Source: Micromonospora parathelypteridis (GTDB lineage Bacteria; Actinomycetota; Actinomycetes; Mycobacteriales; Micromonosporaceae). From it: a stretch of 64,000 bases of DNA. This document shows positions 24,585 through 34,619 of the stretch, in pieces. Made by a program: the position numbers and the translations under genes. The stretch is from contig NZ_JACHDP010000001.1 in NCBI RefSeq assembly GCF_014201145.1, forward strand, positions 2,108,001 to 2,172,000, in the 5' to 3' direction. Every line of letters begins with the position of its first letter. Position 1 is the stretch's first letter. The notes beneath the pieces are model-generated. The model worked only from the letters and a program-made list of their open reading frames with translations, was not told the DNA's origin and searched no databases.

Positions 24585-25739
24585 TCAGGGGCGGGGCAGG
24601 CGCATCGCCATCGTCGGGGCCTCGGCCATCACCGAGGTGGGGGTGAACGGTGCGCCGGCGGGCAATTCCTCGGCCCGACCGATCTGCACCCCCGGGTAGA
24701 GCTCCACCATGTCGTTCTCGCCCAACACCCGGGACTGCTGCGGCGCCAGGGGGATCCGCTCCGACTCGGCCATCGAACCGGCCGGGCGGATGCCGGACCC
24801 GTTGGTGCTGACGTCGGTCACGATGACCTCGCCGACCCGCAGCTCGAAGCGGACGTGGCCACGGCTGATCCACCGCCGGGCCTCATCGTTGAGCCACTGC
24901 CCGAGCATGATGCCGCCGTCCTGCTCTGGGGCCCGACCGGCCACCACCGGCTGCTCCTCGCTGAGCACGAACCGCCGCCGGACCAGGCCGCCGACGCGCA
25001 CCGCGAGCACCTCCGTACGCGGCCGAGGGCCCCCGTCACCGAGCCGTACGCCGTGCCGGGGGCAGGTCGGTACGCCGTTGCGCAGAGCCGGCGGCGGCTG
25101 CCCAGCGGGGCTGCGTTCGACCACCCGGGCCAGGTCGGCGAACGCGCCGCCCCCACCACCGCTGCCGAACAGCGCGCAGCCCGACTCCGGGCAGCGCCAC
25201 TGGCGGGCCAGCAACTTGGCGCCGGTCGGCGACCGCTTGCCGGTGACCGGCGCGTGTCCGCCACCGACGTGCGCGATGAACACCGGCCCGCCGGCTCCCG
25301 GCACCGGGGCGAGCACCCGACCGGGCTGCTCGACCAGCCACGGGAACCGTCCGCGCAGCCCGTCGAAGCGGACCCGACTGAGCACCGGCAATCCGAGCAG
25401 GTCGGCGACCTCCAACATCCGGTCGCCCGGGTTGTCGAGCACCTCGACGAGCCCGTCGTCGGCCCAGCGGCGGACCACCATCCGCTCGTTGGAGGTCAGG
25501 TCGGCGTCGGAGAGCAGCGCCCGGTGCACCACCGCGTAGACCTGGACGCTGTCCTCCTCCAGCTCGCGGGAGAGCGCGTCGATGATCATGCCGAGCCGTA
25601 GCAGACTGGCTGGCCGACCACCGTCGATGTCCTGGTAGCGGATCACCTCGGCCAGGTCGAGCACCGCCCGGGCCAACGACGGGTCCGTGCAGACCCGACC
25701 CTCGATGGCGTCCAGAACCTTGCTGATCTCGAATCTCAT
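24585..25739 (-). CDS. FHA-domain protein with N-terminal helical region
   Basis: A 384-residue cytoplasmic protein. The C-terminal part (about residues 265-365) is an FHA phosphothreonine-binding domain: ISRGHVRFELR...VTDVSTNGSGIRP carries the conserved Arg/Ser/His and Asn of such domains. Residues 1-100 are helical (EISKVLDAIEGRV...VVHRALLSDADLTSNERMVV). The middle has a Cys-rich part (WRCPESGCALF, PTCPRHG) that may bind zinc. FHA domains read Ser/Thr kinase signals, but no kinase is adjacent. The ATG overlaps the stop of the pterin dehydratase gene by 4 bp, so the two form one operon. Confidence 0.85.
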   Translation of the reverse strand: MRFEISKVLDAIEGRVCTDPSLARAVLDLAEVIRYQDIDGGRPASLLRLGMIIDALSRELEEDSVQVYAVVHRALLSDADLTSNERMVVRRWADDGLVEVLDNPGDRMLEVADLLGLPVLSRVRFDGLRGRFPWLVEQPGRVLAPVPGAGGPVFIAHVGGGHAPVTGKRSPTGAKLLARQWRCPESGCALFGSGGGGGAFADLARVVERSPAGQPPPALRNGVPTCPRHGVRLGDGGPRPRTEVLAVRVGGLVRRRFVLSEEQPVVAGRAPEQDGGIMLGQWLNDEARRWISRGHVRFELRVGEVIVTDVSTNGSGIRPAGSMAESERIPLAPQQSRVLGENDMVELYPGVQIGRAEELPAGAPFTPTSVMAEAPTMAMRLPRP

Positions 25740-26029
25740 GCCGCACTCCGGACGATGTCGTCGATCCGCCCGGCCAGCTCGATGTCCCGGTGGGTGACCC
25801 CACCGTCCGAGTACGTGACACAGCGGAAGGTCAGGGTCCGCCATCGAATGTCGATGTCGGGATGGTGGTCGAGTTCCTCGGCGACCGCCGCCACCCGGTT
25901 CACCACCGCGATGACGTCCGGGAAACTGCCAAGCTGAACCGTGCGACCGATGCCGGTCGGGTCGCCCGACCAGTCGGTCAACCCGCCCAGCTCTTCTCGC
26001 ACCGCGTCCGCGGTGAGCAGGTCTGCCAT
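25736..26029 (-). CDS. 4a-hydroxytetrahydrobiopterin dehydratase (PCD/DCoH)
   Basis: A 97-residue protein with the family's catalytic signature ELDHHPDIDIRWRTLTF. PCD dehydrates pterin-4a-carbinolamine made by aromatic amino-acid hydroxylases; in bacteria without such a hydroxylase nearby it may serve another pterin, for example in molybdopterin metabolism. The ATG is preceded at 6 nt by TAGGGT and has no Shine-Dalgarno, so the mRNA is probably leaderless. The FHA gene is translated from its overlapping stop. Confidence 0.88.
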   Translation of the reverse strand: MADLLTADAVREELGGLTDWSGDPTGIGRTVQLGSFPDVIAVVNRVAAVAEELDHHPDIDIRWRTLTFRCVTYSDGGVTHRDIELAGRIDDIVRSAA

Positions 26030-26041
26030 GACCAGACCCTA
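26030..26041 (-). promoter_or_regulatory. Leaderless-type promoter of the pterin dehydratase-FHA operon
   Basis: On the minus strand, TAGGGT (26041-26036) is followed by 6 nt and then ATG 26029. Confidence 0.55.
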
Positions 26042-26055
26042 CCGGTGGAGCGTCG

Positions 26056-26084
26056 GGCGGGGCGGCATCAGATGCCGCCCCGCC
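26056..26084. terminator. Perfect hairpin downstream of the desaturase gene
   Basis: Arms GGCGGGGCGGCAT and its complement with a 3-nt loop lie between the desaturase stop (26099) and the promoter of the next minus-strand gene. Confidence 0.8.
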
Positions 26085-26098
26085 GCCCGCCCCCCTGT

Positions 26099-27154
26099 TC
26101 AGCCGCGCAGCGGCCGGCCCACCTCGTGCAGGTGACCGAGCGCCTGCCGGTACGACTCGACCAGCCCGGTCTCGGCGTACGGGATGCCCTGCTCGACGCA
26201 GTAGGCGCGCACGATCGGCTGGGCCCGGCGCAGGTTGGCGCGGGGCATGTTCGGGAAGAGGTGGTGCTCGATCTGGTAGTTGAGCCCGCCCAGCGTGGTG
26301 TCCACCAGTCGGCTGCCGCGCACGTTGCGGGAGGTCAGCACCTGCTTGCGCAGGAAGTCCAGCTCGTCCTCGGCGGTCGGCATCGGCATGCCCTTGTGGT
26401 TCGGCGCGAACGCGCAACCCATGTAGAGACCCCACAGCGCCTGGTGCACGACGGCGAAGAGCAGCGCCTTGACCGGCGACATGACCGCCAACAGCAGTGC
26501 CACATAGCCGACGGTGTGCGCGACGAGCAGCACGGCCTCGACCGCGCGGTGCCGCATCGGGGTGGTGTACCGGCCGTCCGGCTCACGCCCGAGGATCGCC
26601 CGGATGCTGGCCACGTGCAGGCTCAACCCCTCCAGCAGGAGCATCGGGAAGAAGAAGTACGCCTGCCGCTGCGCCATCCAACGGCCGAACCCGCGCGTCT
26701 CCAGCGCCTGCTCGGGCGTCCACACCAGGGCGCCCGCGCCGACGTCCGGGTCCTCGTCCTCGTGGTTCGGGTTGGCGTGGTGCCGGTTGTGCTTGTCGAC
26801 CCACCAGCCGTAGCTGATCCCCACCGCCACGTTGCCGGCGAACAGCCCCACCAGCTCGCTGGGGCCACGCCGTCGGAACATCTGGCGGTGCCCGGCGTCG
26901 TGGCCGAGGAACGCGACCTGCGTGGTGGCCACCGCCATCAGGGCCGCGAGCGGCAGCTGCCACCAGGAGTCGCCGAGCAGGAACACGGCGACCCAGCCGG
27001 CGACGAAGGCGCCGAGGGTGAGCGTGATGCGGGTGACGTACCAGCCGGGACGCCGCTCCAGCAGGCCCGCCTGGCTGATCCGTCGGGACAACTGTGCGTA
27101 GTCACTGCCTCGCCGTTGTCGTACCGGCGGTTCCGCCACCGCTCCGATCGCCAT
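26099..27154 (-). CDS. Membrane fatty acid desaturase
   Basis: A 351-residue integral-membrane di-iron desaturase. The three histidine boxes are HDAGH, HNRHH and QIEHH, with four hydrophobic segments between and around them; the QIEHH form is typical of the acyl-lipid front-end/linoleoyl-CoA desaturase subfamily. It introduces a double bond into membrane acyl chains using O2 and reduced ferredoxin or cytochrome. ATG 27154 is preceded by GGGAGC at a good distance; TTG codons upstream are in frame but less likely. No dedicated electron donor is adjacent. Confidence 0.88.
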   Translation of the reverse strand: MAIGAVAEPPVRQRRGSDYAQLSRRISQAGLLERRPGWYVTRITLTLGAFVAGWVAVFLLGDSWWQLPLAALMAVATTQVAFLGHDAGHRQMFRRRGPSELVGLFAGNVAVGISYGWWVDKHNRHHANPNHEDEDPDVGAGALVWTPEQALETRGFGRWMAQRQAYFFFPMLLLEGLSLHVASIRAILGREPDGRYTTPMRHRAVEAVLLVAHTVGYVALLLAVMSPVKALLFAVVHQALWGLYMGCAFAPNHKGMPMPTAEDELDFLRKQVLTSRNVRGSRLVDTTLGGLNYQIEHHLFPNMPRANLRRAQPIVRAYCVEQGIPYAETGLVESYRQALGHLHEVGRPLRG

Positions 27155-27254
27155 CGCTGCTCCCGATCCGCTTGCGCCTGAACCGGGGTGGTTCGGGCTC
27201 AATGTCAAGTCTCCCGGCGGCAGTAGCGCTGAGTAACCCAGGCAACCCCCGAAT

Positions 27255-27280
27255 AGGGGGTAGGGCGAGCACTACCCCCT
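27255..27280. terminator. Hairpin downstream of the large membrane protein gene
   Basis: AGGGGGTAG (27255-27263) pairs perfectly with CTACCCCCT (27272-27280). It lies just after the minus-strand stop at 27291. Confidence 0.7.
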
Positions 27281-27290
27281 GACGGGAAAC

Positions 27291-30200
27291 TCAGCTCAGC
27301 CGACCCACTGCGGCGCGCAGTCGAGCCAGGTCACGCCGCCGCCGCTCGTAGGTGGCGGCGAGCCCCACCAGTGCCAGCCCACCGGCGCCCAGGTAGATCC
27401 ACCGGGGCAGCAGGTCCCAGCCTCGGGCCAGCTCGTGCAGGGCCAACAGCGCCAGCACCCCACCGCCGAGCAGCACCGGCGCCTGCCACCGGCGGGTCGC
27501 GCCGGCCAGCACCGCGCCCAGCGCCGCCGCGCCGAGGAGTAGTCGTCGCCACGACTGCGGGTCACTCCCGGCCAGCACCGACACGAGACTCGGGAGCAGC
27601 GCCGCGACCAGCCCCGGGCCGAGGGCCGGCCAGCTGGTCAGTCCAGGCCGGGTGCGCAGGGCCAGCAGACCTGCGCCGAGGGCGAGCGCCGAGGCCGGCA
27701 GGGTGTACGCCTCCAGCACGGTCACGCCGCCGGCGGCCAGCAGCACCCACGCCCCGAGCAGCTCGCTGCCGGCGGCGATACCGGCGAACGTCCACCGCCG
27801 GCCGGCCCGCTCGCCCCGGCGCAGCAGCCGCAGCGCGACGACGGCACCCCAGAGCACGCAGACGGTGGCGAGATGCCGCGCCGCCTCGATGGTGAGCGCC
27901 GCCGCCACCAGCGCCACCGCCTGGGCGGCAGCGTCCAGCACCCGTCCGGCCTTTGCCCGCACCGGCGTCACCGCGACTGGCTGCGGCGACGTGGCCGCGT
28001 CGGCCGGCGCCCCGATCGCCTGCGGCGGGGTGATCGCGGCGGCGACGGCCAGCGCCAGGGCGGCCACCGCCAGCAGCGGGTACGCCGCCGCCCGCACCGG
28101 CAGCCCGCCGGCGAGCGGAGCGGTCACCGCCAGCGCGGACGCCGCACCCACCGCCGCCAGGCATCCGGCGACACGCACCTCGACCATGCGGGCGCCGACG
28201 GCGACGACGACCGCCGCCACCAGCAGCACCCCCTCGGCGGCGAGCGTCCCGGCTCGGGTGGCCAGCAGCCCCACCACACCGGAGGCGACCAGCACCACGC
28301 CCACGGGTACGGCGACCGGCGCGAGCACCGGGCGGTGCGCGACCAGAGCGGCGAGCAGCAGCGCGGCCAACCCGGCGAGCAGGACAGTTGCCGGCAGCAC
28401 CGGCCACGGCGCGCCGACCGCCACGAGCAGCACCGGCAGGGCCGCCGCGACGAACGGCAGCGCGGGCAGCACCGGTGGGCGGACCCGCCGGCCGGCCAGT
28501 ACGGCGGTCACGGCCAGCACGGCCAGCGCCAACCCGGCGGGGAGCGCCGCCGGATCGGCGACGACCGGGGGCACCCCCGCCCACACCGTCCCCGAAGTGC
28601 CGTACGGCGACACGAGCGCGGTCAGCACCGCCGGCACGGCCGCCAGGACAGCGATCGCCGCCAGCGCGCAGCCCACCGTCAGCAGGCCCGGCCGGGTCGG
28701 TTCGTGGTCACCAACCGCTGGCCGGTCCCATCGGGCGACGAGCGCGACGCCCAGCGCTGCCAGGGCGGCGTACAGCGCGGGGCGCTCATTCCCCGCCGCG
28801 ACCAGCGGCGCGAGTCCGGGCAGGGTCACCGCGACCACGGCACCGGTCACCGCGTACCCGGTCAGTTCCACCCGGTGGCGACGCGCCGCGAGCACCGCGA
28901 CCAGCGGCAGCCCGGCGGCGAACAGCGCGACCCGGGCCTGCCACCAGGGCGGCGCGCCCGCCGCGAACAGCGCCACCGCCGCGACCCCGGGCAGCGCGAG
29001 CTGCGCGACCAGCAGACCCACACCGGCCACCTGCCGGTACGGCCCGACGCCCCGGCGTGCGGCCAGTGCCAGCCCGACCACGACGATGGTGCCGAGCGCC
29101 ACCAGGACACCGGTCGGGGCGGCCATTGCGACCAGCAGCCCGTGCCCGAGCAGGACGGCACCACCGAGCGCGCGGGTGAGCAGGGAGGCCGGGCGGGTCG
29201 CCGGGCGGGCCAGCACGGCGAGCAGCAGCACGACCCCGCCGACCAGGTCGACGGTCACCACCTGAGGCCAGGTAGCCGTCCAACCGGCGGGTACTGCGAG
29301 CAGCACCGCTACCGCGCCGGCCGGGGCGATGACCGCCCGCGCTGCCCGGGGCGTCAGCAGCACCGTCGCGCCGAGCGCCAACGCCACGGCGGGCACCAAC
29401 TGCCAGCCCCAGTCCAGGTCCGGTCCGGTCCCGGCCCCGCGCCACGGCGGTATCGACCGGCCGACGGCGGCGACCGCGAGCGCGGCGGTGATCAGCACGG
29501 CCACCAGCGCCGTGCCGGCCGCGACCAGCAGCGCGCCGGCGCGCGGGCCGGCCCGCCAACCACCGGCACCGGCCAGCCCCGACCCAGCCACGGCCGGCAG
29601 CAGCCGCACCGCCGCAGCCAGCACGAGCGCCACCGTCGCCGCCGCGAGCAGCAGCAGTGACGGCCGCATTTCGGCCACCGGGCGCAGCAGCGCGGCGGCG
29701 AGCACCGGCACCAGCAACCCGGCGGCCACCGCCCGCAGCGCCTCTCCGCCGACCAGCCAGGCCGCGCCGAACCCGGCCAGCGCGACCAGCAACAGCGGCA
29801 ACCCGGCCAGCAGTGGCGAACCCGCCGCCCGCCCGAGGAGCAACGGCACCAGGGCGCAGCTCGCGGCACCAACGAGCGCGGCGACGTGACCGATCCCCGC
29901 CAACACCCGGCCGACGAGCTGCGCCCCACCCTCCCGGCCGCGCAGCCCGACCAGCACGGCCAGGTCCAACAGCGCCACCGCGAGCAGGACCAGCGCCCAA
30001 CCGGCCGGACCCGTTTCGGCCTCGACGGCGAGCAGCGGCAACACCGGCTGAGCGGCCAGCAGGGCGGCGAACCAGGGCCCGGTCAACCCGCTCCACCGGC
30101 CGTACACCACGGCGACCGCCGCGCTGGCCCCCCCGACCAGCGCGGCGTACCGGGTGCCTGGCCAGCCGGCCACACCGGCCAGGTCCACCGACCAGGCCGC

Positions 30201-30782
30201 GTAACCGTCCAGCACCACCGACAGCAACCCGACCGCGGCGAACGTCTCCGCCGTGCCCCGCAGCCCCCGGCGGACCACCAGCAGCGGTACGGCCAGAGCG
30301 AGCGCGGTGAACGCGGCCAGGATCAAGGCCCGTCCGCCGACCCCCACCGCCGCCCAGGCCACCGCCGTGAACACCACCGCCGCGGTGCCCAGCAGCAGTC
30401 CACCGAGGACGAAGAGCAGACCCTGGACCGTCCGGGTCGACGTCTCGGCCGCACCCGGCGCCGAATCGGCCGGGACACCCGGAGCAGTCGGTGGCACCGG
30501 CCCGACGAGAGCCGCGGGGCGCGCCACCACGGAGGCCGCCACCCCGGCGCGGACGACCGCCGCCAACTCGGCCCGCCGGCGCGACGTGGCCGACAGGCGT
30601 CCCGCCAGCTCGGTGTACGTGCGACGGGCCCGCTCCACCTCCGGCTCGAGCTGGGCGACCTCCCGGCCCAGCCGGCACACCTCAGCGGCGATCGGGTCGG
30701 GCGCGCGCCGGCAACCGGTGCAACCAGTGCTCAGGTCGGCCGGCGCACCACAGGCGGGGCAGGGATAGCGGGTGTCGTCCAC
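27291..30782 (-). CDS. Giant polytopic membrane protein, SCO7613 C-terminal-domain type
   Basis: 1163 residues. The N-terminus is a zinc ribbon (CPACGAP...TGCTGC, two C-x2-C pairs), then a coiled-coil-like stretch (EVCRLGREVAQLEPEVERARRTYTELAGRLS). The remaining 1000 residues are almost continuously hydrophobic Ala/Leu/Val segments, on the order of 30 transmembrane helices. I recognise the architecture of the actinobacterial 'SCO7613 C-terminal domain' membrane proteins, which have no assigned function. It starts at GTG 30782 and is monocistronic. Codon and base use match the neighbours, though the Ala/Leu/Val repeats make alignment-based inference unsafe. Confidence 0.75.
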   Translation of the reverse strand: MDDTRYPCPACGAPADLSTGCTGCRRAPDPIAAEVCRLGREVAQLEPEVERARRTYTELAGRLSATSRRRAELAAVVRAGVAASVVARPAALVGPVPPTAPGVPADSAPGAAETSTRTVQGLLFVLGGLLLGTAAVVFTAVAWAAVGVGGRALILAAFTALALAVPLLVVRRGLRGTAETFAAVGLLSVVLDGYAAWSVDLAGVAGWPGTRYAALVGGASAAVAVVYGRWSGLTGPWFAALLAAQPVLPLLAVEAETGPAGWALVLLAVALLDLAVLVGLRGREGGAQLVGRVLAGIGHVAALVGAASCALVPLLLGRAAGSPLLAGLPLLLVALAGFGAAWLVGGEALRAVAAGLLVPVLAAALLRPVAEMRPSLLLLAAATVALVLAAAVRLLPAVAGSGLAGAGGWRAGPRAGALLVAAGTALVAVLITAALAVAAVGRSIPPWRGAGTGPDLDWGWQLVPAVALALGATVLLTPRAARAVIAPAGAVAVLLAVPAGWTATWPQVVTVDLVGGVVLLLAVLARPATRPASLLTRALGGAVLLGHGLLVAMAAPTGVLVALGTIVVVGLALAARRGVGPYRQVAGVGLLVAQLALPGVAAVALFAAGAPPWWQARVALFAAGLPLVAVLAARRHRVELTGYAVTGAVVAVTLPGLAPLVAAGNERPALYAALAALGVALVARWDRPAVGDHEPTRPGLLTVGCALAAIAVLAAVPAVLTALVSPYGTSGTVWAGVPPVVADPAALPAGLALAVLAVTAVLAGRRVRPPVLPALPFVAAALPVLLVAVGAPWPVLPATVLLAGLAALLLAALVAHRPVLAPVAVPVGVVLVASGVVGLLATRAGTLAAEGVLLVAAVVVAVGARMVEVRVAGCLAAVGAASALAVTAPLAGGLPVRAAAYPLLAVAALALAVAAAITPPQAIGAPADAATSPQPVAVTPVRAKAGRVLDAAAQAVALVAAALTIEAARHLATVCVLWGAVVALRLLRRGERAGRRWTFAGIAAGSELLGAWVLLAAGGVTVLEAYTLPASALALGAGLLALRTRPGLTSWPALGPGLVAALLPSLVSVLAGSDPQSWRRLLLGAAALGAVLAGATRRWQAPVLLGGGVLALLALHELARGWDLLPRWIYLGAGGLALVGLAATYERRRRDLARLRAAVGRLS

Positions 30783-30830
30783 CCGGCCATCATCGGGAGC
30801 CGACCCGGCCGCGGCCCAGAGTGCGCGTAC

Positions 30831-31151
30831 TCAGAGGCGGGTGTGCTCGTGTACCCAGATCGCGTACGCGGGGTCGCCGCACTCCACTCTGGACACCAGG
30901 ATCTCCGGCACCTCGTACGGGTGGCTGAGCCGGATCTGGTCCACCAACGCGGACAACCGGTCCGGTGCGGTCTTGAACTGCACCGACCATTCGGTGCTGG
31001 AATCCACTCCGGACCGCCACCAGTAGGTGCTGTCAACCTGACCACCTACCTGTGCACAGGCGGCAAGCCGGCCGGCAACCGCCGCGGCCGCCAGCACGTC
31101 GGCGACCGCACGCGCATCCACCACCGTCGTCACCACGCAGATCTGCTCCAC
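30831..31151 (-). CDS. cutA: Divalent-cation tolerance protein CutA
   Basis: A 106-residue CutA1 protein, a PII-like trimeric fold. Motifs: VVTTVVDARAVADVLAAAAVAGRLAACAQVG, STYWWRSGV and SHPYEVPEILVSRVECGDPAYAIWV. It is implicated in copper/divalent-metal tolerance, although the molecular role is unsettled. The GTG start lies 6 nt after TAGGGT, whose first three bases are the stop codon of the upstream acyltransferase gene. Confidence 0.92.
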   Translation of the reverse strand: MEQICVVTTVVDARAVADVLAAAAVAGRLAACAQVGGQVDSTYWWRSGVDSSTEWSVQFKTAPDRLSALVDQIRLSHPYEVPEILVSRVECGDPAYAIWVHEHTRL

Positions 31152-31163
31152 GACCGCACCCTA
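31152..31163 (-). promoter_or_regulatory. Leaderless-type promoter of cutA overlapping the upstream stop codon
   Basis: On the minus strand, TAGGGT (31163-31158) plus 6 nt leads to GTG 31151. The TAG is also the stop codon of the acyltransferase gene. Confidence 0.5.
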
Positions 31164-32177
31164 CGCGGCACCATCACGGTTGGCGGCGATCCAGGCATCG
31201 ATCTGTGCCCACCAGTCGAACAACCAGTCGATGCGTTGCTGCCGTCCGGCCGGTACGTCCTCCGGCGGCACCGACCAGAACCGCATGACGATCCGCTTGT
31301 CCATCGGCAGTTCCCGCCACACGTCGGCGACGGTGAGCATCCGGTCCAGCCCGGTGTGCGCGACGAAGATGACTCCGGCGTCCGGGGCGGCGTCCAGCGC
31401 GGCGAGCACGCCGCCGGGCTGCGGGGCGAGCACGTGGCGCATCCGCTCGGCGCGCACGGCCATCCGTTCCAGGCCGAGCGAACGCAGCCGAGCGATGGCG
31501 CGTAGCCGCCGCTTCGGGGTGAAGTTGCCGCCCTCGGGGAAGATGACGAACGCGTCGTTGTCGTCCAGGCCGCTGGCCAGATGCCCGACCGAACGTACCG
31601 TCTCCTCGCCGCGCTCCGGCGTCGGAGCGATGAACCGGTTGGGTAGCCGGTTGAGCAGCACGTCGATCGCCGGGTCCCACTGGAGGCTGTCCTTGAGGAC
31701 GATCCGTGGCTCACGGTTGAACCAGTTGACCAGGCCGTGGATCAGGATGAACGAATCGCCCGGTCCGGCGTGCCGGCAGAGCACCAACTCGGGCCGGCCG
31801 GGCAGCGCGGTGTCCGGGTCGGTGCCCACCACGTCGATGTGCAACCGCAGTGTCCATCGGGCCTGCCAGAACAGCACCCGCAGGAACCAGCCGGCCAGCA
31901 CGTAGTGCGCACGCTGGAAGGCCGGGGACCGGGCCCGCCAGCCGAAGCCGGAGGCGACCCACAGCACGAAGAGCGCGAGCAGCGCGGCGGCGTCCCAGAT
32001 CAGGTAGAAGCAGCCGATCCAGAGCAGCCGCAGCGGGCGCAACCGGCCCGGGACCAGCGGGGAGGCGGCCGCGGCGAGCAGCGCCCAGACCGGCAGCGTG
32101 GTGACCACGACGAACGCGAGCACCACCACGGCGGGGGCGATCAGCAACCGACGAAGCCACCTGGGGGGCAGCGGCAT
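31161..32177 (-). CDS. PlsC-like acyltransferase (1-acylglycerol-3-phosphate acyltransferase family)
   Basis: A 338-residue membrane acyltransferase. Hydrophobic segments occupy roughly residues 10-100. The catalytic H-x4-D motif is LCRHAGPGDS, and the acceptor-binding FPEGGNFTPKRR follows about 75 residues later. Such enzymes transfer an acyl chain to lysophosphatidate or a related lyso-lipid. The ATG overlaps the patatin stop as TGATG, so the two are translationally coupled. A deacylase followed by an acyltransferase suggests a phospholipid remodelling cycle. Confidence 0.85.
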   Translation of the reverse strand: MPLPPRWLRRLLIAPAVVVLAFVVVTTLPVWALLAAAASPLVPGRLRPLRLLWIGCFYLIWDAAALLALFVLWVASGFGWRARSPAFQRAHYVLAGWFLRVLFWQARWTLRLHIDVVGTDPDTALPGRPELVLCRHAGPGDSFILIHGLVNWFNREPRIVLKDSLQWDPAIDVLLNRLPNRFIAPTPERGEETVRSVGHLASGLDDNDAFVIFPEGGNFTPKRRLRAIARLRSLGLERMAVRAERMRHVLAPQPGGVLAALDAAPDAGVIFVAHTGLDRMLTVADVWRELPMDKRIVMRFWSVPPEDVPAGRQQRIDWLFDWWAQIDAWIAANRDGAA

Positions 32178-33019
32178 CAGGGCTCCAGGTGGGTGGCGAG
32201 GTAGCGCCGGGAGGCGGTGTACGCCCGGCTGATCCGCCGTCCCACCGCCGCCATGTCCCGGTACGCCCACGGGGTGTCGTCGCGTGGGTTCAGCCCCCCG
32301 GTCGGCAGGACGTGCACCTCCACCCCCTCGGGCAGCGCCGCCATCTCCCGGAAGAAGCGGTGCCGGCGGGAGATCTCGAACGCGACCTGCGCGATCTCCC
32401 AGGGCCGTCGGGGCGGGGTCAGCTCCCGTTCGATCCGACCGACCTGGAGGACGTAGATCCGGCGGGCGCCGACGGCCACCGCCTCGCCGATCGGGATGGA
32501 GTTGACGATGCCACCGTCCACGTAGTGCGCGCCGTCGATCTCCATGGGCGGGAGCAGGCCCGGCACCGAGGCCGACGCCAGCACCGCCGGCACCACCGGG
32601 CCGCTGTCGAACCAGTGCTCGGCGGCCCGCTCGATGTGTGCGGCGCAGCAGCGGAACGGCACCCGCAGCTCGGCGAAGGTGGTGTCCACCCCCAGCTCGG
32701 TCTCGAGCAGGCGGCGCAGCGGACGGGGTGAGTGCAGATGGGTGCGGGCGGCGAAGCGGCGCAACTGGCGGGCGACCGAGTCTCCGTACACCTCGCTCGC
32801 CTCCGGCGAGGCCCAGAGCCGGACCAGCCGGTCGGTCACCGCCTCCGACGGGTCGGCGGCGACCAGCGCGCCGTTCACCGCGCCGATCGAGGTGCCGAGC
32901 ACCATGTCGGGTTGGATGCCGGCGCGGAACAGCGCTCGCAACATGCCCACCTCGACCGCGCCGAGCACTCCCCCGCCGCCGAGCACGAACGCCACCGGTC
33001 CCCCCGCCATGCCCCTCAT
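32177..33019 (-). CDS. Patatin-like phospholipase
   Basis: A 280-residue patatin-fold lipase. The oxyanion loop is LGGGGVLGAVEVG, the nucleophile elbow is GTSIGAVNG with the catalytic Ser, and the dyad Asp lies in YVDGGIVNSIP. It releases fatty acids from phospholipids at the membrane. Either ATG 33019 or ATG 33010 could start it. It is the first gene of a two-gene unit with the PlsC-like acyltransferase and is divergent from the Ser/Thr kinase. Confidence 0.9.
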   Translation of the reverse strand: MRGMAGGPVAFVLGGGGVLGAVEVGMLRALFRAGIQPDMVLGTSIGAVNGALVAADPSEAVTDRLVRLWASPEASEVYGDSVARQLRRFAARTHLHSPRPLRRLLETELGVDTTFAELRVPFRCCAAHIERAAEHWFDSGPVVPAVLASASVPGLLPPMEIDGAHYVDGGIVNSIPIGEAVAVGARRIYVLQVGRIERELTPPRRPWEIAQVAFEISRRHRFFREMAALPEGVEVHVLPTGGLNPRDDTPWAYRDMAAVGRRISRAYTASRRYLATHLEP

Positions 33020-33175
33020 CCTGGCACGGGCCCGCAGCCGACCGGCCAGCCGCCGTCAACGGGCGGTCGGCGCACGCCAGGCGCCGCCCGTCGACAGCGG
33101 GCGGTGACGGCGTTGACAGCCCGGACACATTCGCGCAACCTGATACCGCTCCCACCCCTGAGGCAGGTGCGATCG

Positions 33176-34591
<1,416 letters not shown>

Positions 34592-34619
34592 CCGCACGGC
34601 AGCACCGGAGCGGGCGGAG

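Noticed and set aside
27652..29265. Ser/Thr/Ala-rich plus-strand open frame inside the giant membrane protein gene
   Set aside because: The low-complexity composition follows from reading Ala/Leu/Val codons in antisense; there is no ribosome site or domain.
33113..33146. TTGACA plus TGATAC as the promoter of the Ser/Thr kinase
   Set aside because: The spacer is 22 bp, too long for a normal sigma-70 type promoter; no better -10 lies at 17-18 bp.
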